Source of the DNA: Phoronis australis
Taxonomy: Eukaryota > Phoronida > Phoronidae
Length of the DNA stretch: 64,000 nucleotides
Direction of reading: 5' to 3'
Assembly (NCBI GenBank): GCA_002633005.1
Contig: NMRA01000212.1
Coordinates: 9,615 to 73,614 of the forward strand
The notes under the pieces are model-generated. The model did no database searches and was not told the DNA's origin. It was given only the letters and a program-made list of their open reading frames with translations. The translations under genes and the position numbers were made by a program. Within the stretch, counting starts at the first letter, position 1. Every line of letters starts with the position of its first letter. Below, in pieces: positions 38,401 to 47,400 of this stretch.

Positions 38401-41400
38401 CTAATGGGGATATGGAACGGATAAGCGCTTATAAGCTACTTGCAGCAATCTAAGCGTCCTTTTCTTGTATGAACAAAAACAATAAATATGCATTTTCAAT
38501 TAATTCATTCGAGTAACGTGCCACGAAAATAGGCTTCTCAAAAGAGCACAAAAATTTCCAGTTTTGGATCCCAAAGTCACTTTGTAAGATCACCGTAAAT
38601 AATAGCATTTCTAAGCATATTTCATTGGTTATTTTTTTCTTCGGATTAACTAATGTTTGACATCTAGGATGAAAAATAGATACGGATTCGCGAGGCCTTT
38701 CATCCTGCTTGACGAAGCTTAAGCAGGCAACTAGTATCGACTTATTATGCTGTTGGAAAGGCGGTCTGGAAACATTTTACTCCATTTCGCTTTGTGCTTA
38801 TCGACATTTTAAGTCGACATTTTAAACCATTTTGAAACTGGAATCTTGCTGTTGATAACCTATCACCTCTAGGTTCCCGCTGAGTTTATTCCACCATCTG
38901 ATGACGTGAAGCTAAATTTCATGATCATAGGAGGACATGAAATAGGACGGGAGGGATCAGTTATTGACACTCTAACCAGGAACATGAACACAGTGCTTAA
39001 TCAGACGTTTTCGTCCACTTTGTTGCCGAAATATCTGCTCATAAAAGGGTCTAGACAAAGGATACGATCACGGTCGCGGGCAGACATCTTTTCGGATTTG
39101 TATTCATTAAGTCACGTGATGTGATCAAAAAGATGGCGGATTAAACGGGATAAATTGTTTGCATCAATTCATTTGTTTTTTATACTTCATAGTTTCAACC
39201 ACTTACAATGAGTCCTGCCTTGAAAATATCCTCGGTTAAGAAAAAGTTCATCATTCTGATGATGGAAGCACCCTGAAACGAAAACAAACAAGTCACTCAA
39301 CTAAGAAGCTAATATAGAGTTAGAGAAATAGAAATTGCAAAAATTTATACATGACCACTACAGATGACAAAATGAAGTTTCCCGAGATAAAAATTAAGCG
39401 GTTGTTTAACGTGCTAATCACTCGTAGCCGTCAATCACAGAACATTCCGTTAACACAATTTTAAATATCTAAGAGCAAGTTTAAAGTAGGGTTTTCTGGA
39501 ATACGCGCTCCTCTTAGGAATAGTTTCATGGAACTGATCCAGAAGGTGCTGCAGCGTCCTAACCAGCTTTCTAATTACAATCATGTTGAAAATTTTCGAA
39601 AGATAAAATTTCTTCAAGTGTTGCAGCTGTTAAAGCAACACGTAATTATCCGGGACACCTCGGGTATTTTCGTAGCCTCAGTCTTCTGTGAATAGATATT
39701 ATCTGTGCGCATGCGACTACTTTAGTCTTACGGCACGTGACAGGTGTGTTCAGAATATTCTAAGCACTGTGCTACCTACATGTATTTCTACGACACTTAT
39801 ACTCAAGAACTGCCAGCGCCAACATTTACTGTCTCAGTTCAAGTTCAGACAAGTACATACAAACACGAAGCTTTGCATAAATAATTCAGGGATGGCCAAA
39901 GTAAAAATACGCACTTTTGCGTACGAAATTCTGTCAAAAATCTCGTTTATTTCGTCGGGATGATTCACAGGAACGAAGATTGGATGTGAGGAACCAAGCC
40001 CGTCGAGCTCCATCACGTCCTGCAGGTCTTCTGTAATGAACTGTTCCATCTGAAAATATAAACAGCATCATCGCCTTTTCGTGACACAAAACACCACTTA
40101 CAAAAATACGTGATGATACGAGAGTCTTCCTTTTATGAGATTTAATTTCGTATTTATCGAAAAAAGTTCCCTATCCATGGTCAGTGGTTCATATTTCTTG
40201 AAAAATTGTGGTTCATTTCAGTTCTGTAGTGTTAAAATTAGAGGTAAGTAGGCGCCCAAAACTCACCGTATCACCTCCAGAACTGAACGTAAGTTACGGT
40301 GCGTAGCCGCTACGTTCAAATGCCAAAAGGTGGTTGGCTGTGCCTACGTGCGCCTACGCCCAACTTCAGCACTGGGTCATTTACGTATAAAGTCGGGCGT
40401 GCGTTCAGTAACGCTAGGACCTACGCAAGGACATAACTAAAATCTAGCCAAGTCACCTGTTCTCATTTAAAATACACGCCAATATCTCACGTAATCTCGC
40501 GGAATCTTGCTTTTTAACGGGAGGCAGGTTCCAAGCCTCGATTTCCCTAGCAAAGCATCATCTTTCCAAAGAGGTCATTCATTACTGTACATGTAAATGC
40601 AGTCAAAGATTACTCGCCAGACCCAAGCGTCTTGACGACAGTAAAGAACGGAAATAAACAGATACAATGAACTTTTATCAAAATAATTATAGAAATGCAG
40701 TAATAGCTAGTAACACCGGTAATAGCTAAAAATTGGATTGATTTTTGTATGGATACAGGTGTACGACGTTTCATAGAAAATTGTGTGAGGGGAACTTTAT
40801 TATCGCTATGTGCAATTAAATACAAGCGCAGTTCGAGAGATTTCATCTACAGCGCTGCTATCATTTTTCACATGTATGTGTGGGACGGTTGCTACTCTTG
40901 AACATCCAGTGACATCGCAGATGTGTAACCCGATTGCTAATCTGTGTTTTAGGAGGTGAGATTCACTTCAACGTGATCGGAAGGCGCGTGCATCGACAAT
41001 ATTTCGGCGCAAAACATTTACTAAGCTGTGTTTTGAATTAATGCATTTTAAGAATCACGCTCAACATTTCATTTTACATAACGGATGCTTTGTTGTATTC
41101 CCACCAAAAGCATTTGGTAACAGACCGGTGCTTTCGATTTTGGGTGCGCTCAAGTAACAAAATCGTCGTTTTCCGTAGTGTTGTTTACACGCCGCCTTGG
41201 GAGGTCTAAGACCACCACAGTACAGATTTTTGTAGTTTCCCCAAATGTGAAAATATGGGAGTGGGTCAGGTTTGATGGCAATTCTGTGGTGAAAACGAGA
41301 AGCGATTGACACGAATGGTAGAAAAAAACCCAGACATTTGGATCCTGCCCTTTTTACACGGATCCTGCCCTTTTTACACGGATCCGGAAGTCCTGCCAGC

Positions 41401-44400
41401 ATCTGAGCACTTTCTTATTCATCATAATAATGTTGCATGAAAGACGGGTACTCTTCTGACGAGCAGAAAAAAAATCTGATTGGTAATGGTGTAACTTACT
41501 CTGTACACAGGAATCTACAGTAAAAAGCATTAGGATTCTTGTCTCCGCTCAGACAGGGACCAGGACAGTCGTGAATTTGTAATTTTGGTCATTTTTGTCA
41601 TCTCAATTTTTTCCGTGGGCATCGCAAGGCAAAAACACATGGCTTTATTATTCTGAAACCACATTAGTGTCTTGAGATAGAAAAGAAACCTGCCAGGACC
41701 TTTGTTGAACCAGAATACAGAATACGTCGTGATCAGCCGCTCGAAATATGTAGCCCATGTTATAACTGACTGTTTCAAAATAAACATACAAGCGTTCCAT
41801 TATGCATTTGAAAATCAAATAGTATTGCCGTTGATGAAATCCCCCGAATTCTGTGAACTCTAATAAGTGACAAATGAAATTCAAAGTGACATGGTAGACG
41901 GTGATGCACTGCATGTCACTTCCCAGTTGCTTTTAGTATGTGCACGCATACTATTTGGATATTCGTGCTTTTAAAAACGCGTTTCCTTTGGCATGAACAA
42001 CGGAAAAAGAACCAAAAGATTCAAACCATATCCCAAGAAGGCTCCAGGAAATCGGTTCCAAGATACTCCACGTAACTTGCAAAGCCCTCATTCAACCATA
42101 AGTCGTCCCACCAACTGGGAGTCACCAAGTTTCCAAACCACTGAAATAAAACAAAGCGCTATTTAGTTGTTAGCCAAATAACTCACTCTTTGGTGGACGT
42201 CGACTTATGCAGAAAACAAACGGATAATCCTCAGACTCGCGGTGAGGAAGTATACATAATAAGACGATGAATGCGATTCATTTGCATATTACAGTTATGA
42301 GAAAGACTTTCAGAGTTGCGCCTTGGCTAAGATTTTAGAAAAAGCAGAAAAAATCCAAAGAAGTTCCTACGTAAAACCATTACTCAGTCGAGAGAGCCAC
42401 CTGAAGCTTCCAAGAGACGATGTCGTTTACTCAATTAGGTATCATCTTCATTGTGGCGAATAATGTGAATGTCTTGTTTGATAACATTTGCAAAAGTTAA
42501 GCTCTTTAACAAGCTTCATGGTTTTAGAAACATGAATGTTGCAGATCATAAAGGCCGGCTGCGGTAATCAACTTGAAATCTTTGTGGGTGGCTAAGCAAT
42601 TGGCGTCTGCCCATTTCATTTGGTCTTCTGTTCTGCTCACTGTAGGTTAAAGCTTACTGGCATTCTGGAGACGGGTAAGTACTAACAATAACAAATTCAG
42701 GACCTCAGCTTGTAGAGACAGAGTTGATCATTTTCATGTCAAATGTATATCCAAAGTTATTCGCGGGCTTTAGAAGGAGTAAAGCCACCAATACCAGATA
42801 CATGTACCTGCAAGTCAATTCAATTTTAGAAACAAAAACAAAACATAACGCTTTTAGAAGAACAAACTCATTAGCAATGCACATTTTGCAATAATATTTA
42901 TCATACAAATTGCTGATGGAGATAGAGCATGATGTGATACGTAGAAATAATGTGTAGCGCCAAAGATAAATAAGTATTAATAAAAATACATTGAACCTAC
43001 TTACACAAGTGAAAACACACACGCACACATATAGGTGCGTGTATTATTGTATAACGTGTAAGCACAATTGTGTTGGTATACATATGTGTATGTTACGGTG
43101 TAATTTAAACTTCATGCAGCAAACAAATTTCAGGAGACTGCGTTTGTCACGAGTTTGAAAGTTTTATGCACGCCTTTTCTTACTAGTTTCGTTTGAGAGT
43201 GAGAGTTTTGAATGGAGCACTAAAAATGTTTTATAGCTCGTCTTGCAGCAGACAGCCATATTGTTCCAGATGGTATAATTTCACCGGAGTTCATAGCTGT
43301 TGTAGCCTGAGGCCGATCACATTTTAGGCGGGTGTCAAGATTTGTTCTTCTTAAGCAGTTACTTGTTTCGTGGTCGTTAAATAAGTCAAGTGTTTTCAAG
43401 AAACCACAATGCCTAAGTTAAAAATACTGTTAAAATCAACGATAAAACCTTGGTTTCGTGGGAACTTAAAAAGTTTGTATTCACATTGTTTTCGTCTGTG
43501 AAACAAAACTCATAAAGCCAAAATAACAGTTTTGGCGTAAAATAAAAAATGTACCGTGATCCGTCAGATAATCAACAAAAGTTGATTTTGGTTTTCGGAA
43601 AAAGATTTCGTAGAACTACTTCTCTGTAGTTTTATCGGCTGTACGAAGGCCCCTCACTATATAGAGGCGGCTATGAACCCTCATCAATTGCTTTAGACCA
43701 TTTACCGTTATGGAATCGGTGTCATATCATAGGCGGCACTGAAATAAGTGGGGTGGGGCATACCCCCAACCCCTTATGGTGAGCCGCTCATGCATATTGT
43801 AGCTGGAGACAATTCGAAAGAACTGTCAGTTTATCGTTGCTTTAGATCAGTAAAACTACATGGGTGCGTCATGATTTAGTGGCAATATGCCGAATCGAGC
43901 TTGAAAGCTCTGTACCTGATGAGCTAGTTCGTGTGCGACCACAACAGCAACACGTTGTTTGTTCGTAGCAGACGAAACTTTGGGATCATACAACAGCGCT
44001 GTCTCACGGTAGGTTATTAGGCCCCAATTCTCCATAGCTCCGGCAGCAAAATCTGGTATGGCAATCATATCTGAAAACAAAGGAATCAAATTCGTTCTTC
44101 AGCTACATTTAGGCCACTTAATGTAACACTATTTCGTTTCCGCTTTAACGTGTCTGTGTTACGTGTTTCTTCCCTATACCAGAAAATTGTAAACGTTTTG
44201 CAAAAGCATGAAAAGAGTCTTAAAGAGCAGTCTTTGGGATGCACTATTATCACGCACGAACGCTTGTCTTAGTCTTGGAAAGTGGGTGGGTGAGAAAAGT
44301 TTGGCTTTAATTCTTTGGCCAACTTTGGGCGAGATAACATCCTCCCATTAAACACAATTGATAGTGTCTCTGAAACCATTTCCTGGCGTTTTTGGGCTAA

Positions 44401-47400
44401 CAAAGTGTTGTGAAAACATATTTTGTACTTAGGCACAACGCCTCCATATCAAAGCAATTAAGGTGAATTGTCATCTTACCCTGTTTTGGAAGTGGGTACG
44501 GTATTTTGAAGTATTCTTCAAAATATTCTAAAATTTCGACTCCCGCTTTCAACGCGTAAGCTGTTTGGTTGATTGCTTCAGGTCTGGCCCACACTCGAAC
44601 CTGAACAAAAGATAACACATTCGTGTTGTTAAAGTGACATTATCAAGATGATATGTATTTGAAATAAGCTTCGAAACAGATTCAAACCCCCGACCTCTGG
44701 GGTCGCATTTCGATGTTTTACTAACAGAGCTATAGGTTATGCAGGACACTATCGACAAGTCTTTGTCTGTAGCCAAACTATAGAGTTTACCTCTGAGTAA
44801 AAGTATATATTTTCTGAAGGTAGAAATCTTGTAAAATCTGATTTTGTGGATATTTTACCAATCAGCCAGTCTCAGAATCTGTTGGTTCTATTAAAATCAC
44901 AAAAACAACGGATTTTGCTACGGGTCTAGGCCGAGAGACATTTTTTGTACTCGAAACCCAAATTGAAATTATTTTTGTCAATTTCGTTTTAGTGTTGTGA
45001 GAACTAAAGATAAATGTTTGAGTTTGCACACATTTTTGGTTACCCGTAGATGACTGCACTTGATGAGCCCAGCATTAAATCTATAAATTCGAGTCTGAAC
45101 TCGAAATCTACAGATTTTACTCGAAATTTCGACTTTTTATTCGAATTTAAGAGACACCAACCACAAACTTGAATTAGATACTCATCAATGTAAACCGTGA
45201 CGTAATCAGGTACAGAATACGAGACATCTACTTTCAGTTCGTAAAAAATACATTAACTTAAAAATGTCATTAAGAATTTCTAGTTCTATTTCGAGCAAAA
45301 AGACTGGAACCGGGTCCAGGGGAACGCTAAGTCTATCCTAACCAAAAAGGATCCCAAAATGCGTAGTTGTGGCCCTATAACAGATCGTTTCCTTTTGAAG
45401 ACGTTCGAATAACCATTCCTGTAACTTTAACTGTAGAAATGACCTCTCGTTGTATGCAGTTGTGTTCCTGTATACCTTTCAATTTTGGACAAACAATGTT
45501 ATTTATTGGACAGAACAAAACGTTATCCTACCACACGCCGCTCGCAATCGCAAAACAATTAAATAGTTACGCTTTTATCAATGAGTGACGCTGTTATTAA
45601 ACAGTGACGCTGTTATTAAACAGTGACACTGTTATTAGAATTTTTCTACTTACTGTTGTGTTCGTTGAGGTGTTTCGCTCTACTGCAACAAAATCACAGA
45701 CGATGAATGCCAGGAGATAAGTGGACATTTTCACTGTAGTTTCGTAATGGTCAGCAATCCAGCCGTTTCCTCTAGAACAAAGCGGCAACAGAAGATGACT
45801 CTGAACATTACGAAGTAACTCGCAGTTTGTGTAGTTGATGATCAATCCTATTTCGGAGGGAATGTCTATTTCGCCGCGGGGACCCATTCTGGGTGACAGT
45901 AGTGTAGGATGGTGATGGTGGCGGGGCAGTCGTGATGGGTGGTGGTAATAGGTGGTGGTAATGGGTGGTGGGAGGTGATGGAGATGGTGGGAGGTGGTGT
46001 CGGGTGATGCTGGTGAGTGATGGTGGTGGGCGATGGTGATGGTGGGTGGTGATGGTGATGGTGGATGGCTGGTTTTGGGGGAGGTAGTGATGGTGGTGGT
46101 GGTGGTTGCGGGTGGCGATGAATATGAATTGTAACAACTATATGTACCCACCCTGTATTTAAATTAAAAAAAGTGCCGTCCAGTGCCCAGGTACTTATTT
46201 TCAAAGCAATCCCCAAGCAAACACATTTTCGAAAATAGGGTTGAGATTGTTTAAGGTAAACTTTCATCTATTTTATCAATTCTCATCACCATTGCGTATG
46301 TATTGGCTTTTTACTATCAGTTCTTCAAAGTTAGAAAGCGCGGAATCCCGTGTCAAGAAACTGTGGCGTCTCATCATAATTGTTGGCGCACAACCACGAA
46401 TTCAAACCTTATAACTTAAAAATTCAGATATTAAGTTTATTTTGAAAAAATGGCAACGTGAGAGCATCCTGAGATAATAAATTACGGTGTAACTGGTTAG
46501 CACTGGAAATCGTTTTGAAATGACTCGGAAGCTTATTTTAAAATCTTGCTTCGGGGGTACAAAATACAACTATTTATGATTGACAACTAGTACGATCTTA
46601 TAAATTTCAAAATGGTTTGTAACTCACATAATCTCGTTTGTAATTAGTTGGATTGCATTTCGCGCTTTTCGATAGCGTACCTGTCTTCTTTCTCCCTGAT
46701 TGGCATATTTGAAATGCTGACCATGTGACTTTTCCTAACTAACGTAACCGTAAAATTTGATTTAATAGCTGGTTCATCAAAACACGGGAATGTTTTCCTG
46801 GCATCGGTCGGCTGCAATTGTGTTGTGGCTATATATCTAAAAACAAACACACCAAAAAATCAAAAATACAAACACGCAATATAACAGAACATGTGATCAA
46901 GGCTCACCTATTTGTTTCGACGAGCCGGGGCATATTTGATAGGCTAATCATCGTTGCCTTTCTCACGAGGACCATTTTGAACTTAGATTTGAATGCCGGT
47001 TCGTCAAAACAAGGAAAAACTTTGCGAGCGAAAGTAGGAGCCAAAAAACTAGTTGCAATATGTCTGAAATAAAAAGGCACATTTTAAAAGAATATCATTG
47101 GTATTAGTCCTGTTGCTTAGGAACTGATGTATTTCACGAACATTCAAGTTTTGAATAAAAAATATTTCCCCATCTAATTGTAAAAGACTATTAAGGAAAT
47201 AAAATAATCTTTGCACCGAACGAAAAAATCTCATGGACCTTCAAATGTTGAAGGTTTAGAGCTAAATCTTAGACACTACAACAAACGACGCTCGTTATCC
47301 CAGACTTAAGTAGTACCTACACTGTTTTATTGCGCTCTTTATCGTAGTATGAGCTCCGATAGATACCGGCGAGATCATCTGCTAACCAACCAACAAAGCC

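Noticed and set aside
41061-41402. 113-codon minus frame
   Set aside because: Its start lies in a 20-bp tandem repeat inside an aminopeptidase intron; no family resemblance.
42705-43028. Hydrophobic 107-codon minus frame as a membrane protein
   Set aside because: AT-rich intron sequence with a ca-repeat at its start; composition explains the hydrophobicity.
45597-46267. Long His/Pro/Thr-rich open frames (109-184 codons) on minus
   Set aside because: They translate the GGT/GAT minisatellite in three frames; only 45654-45771 is real exon.
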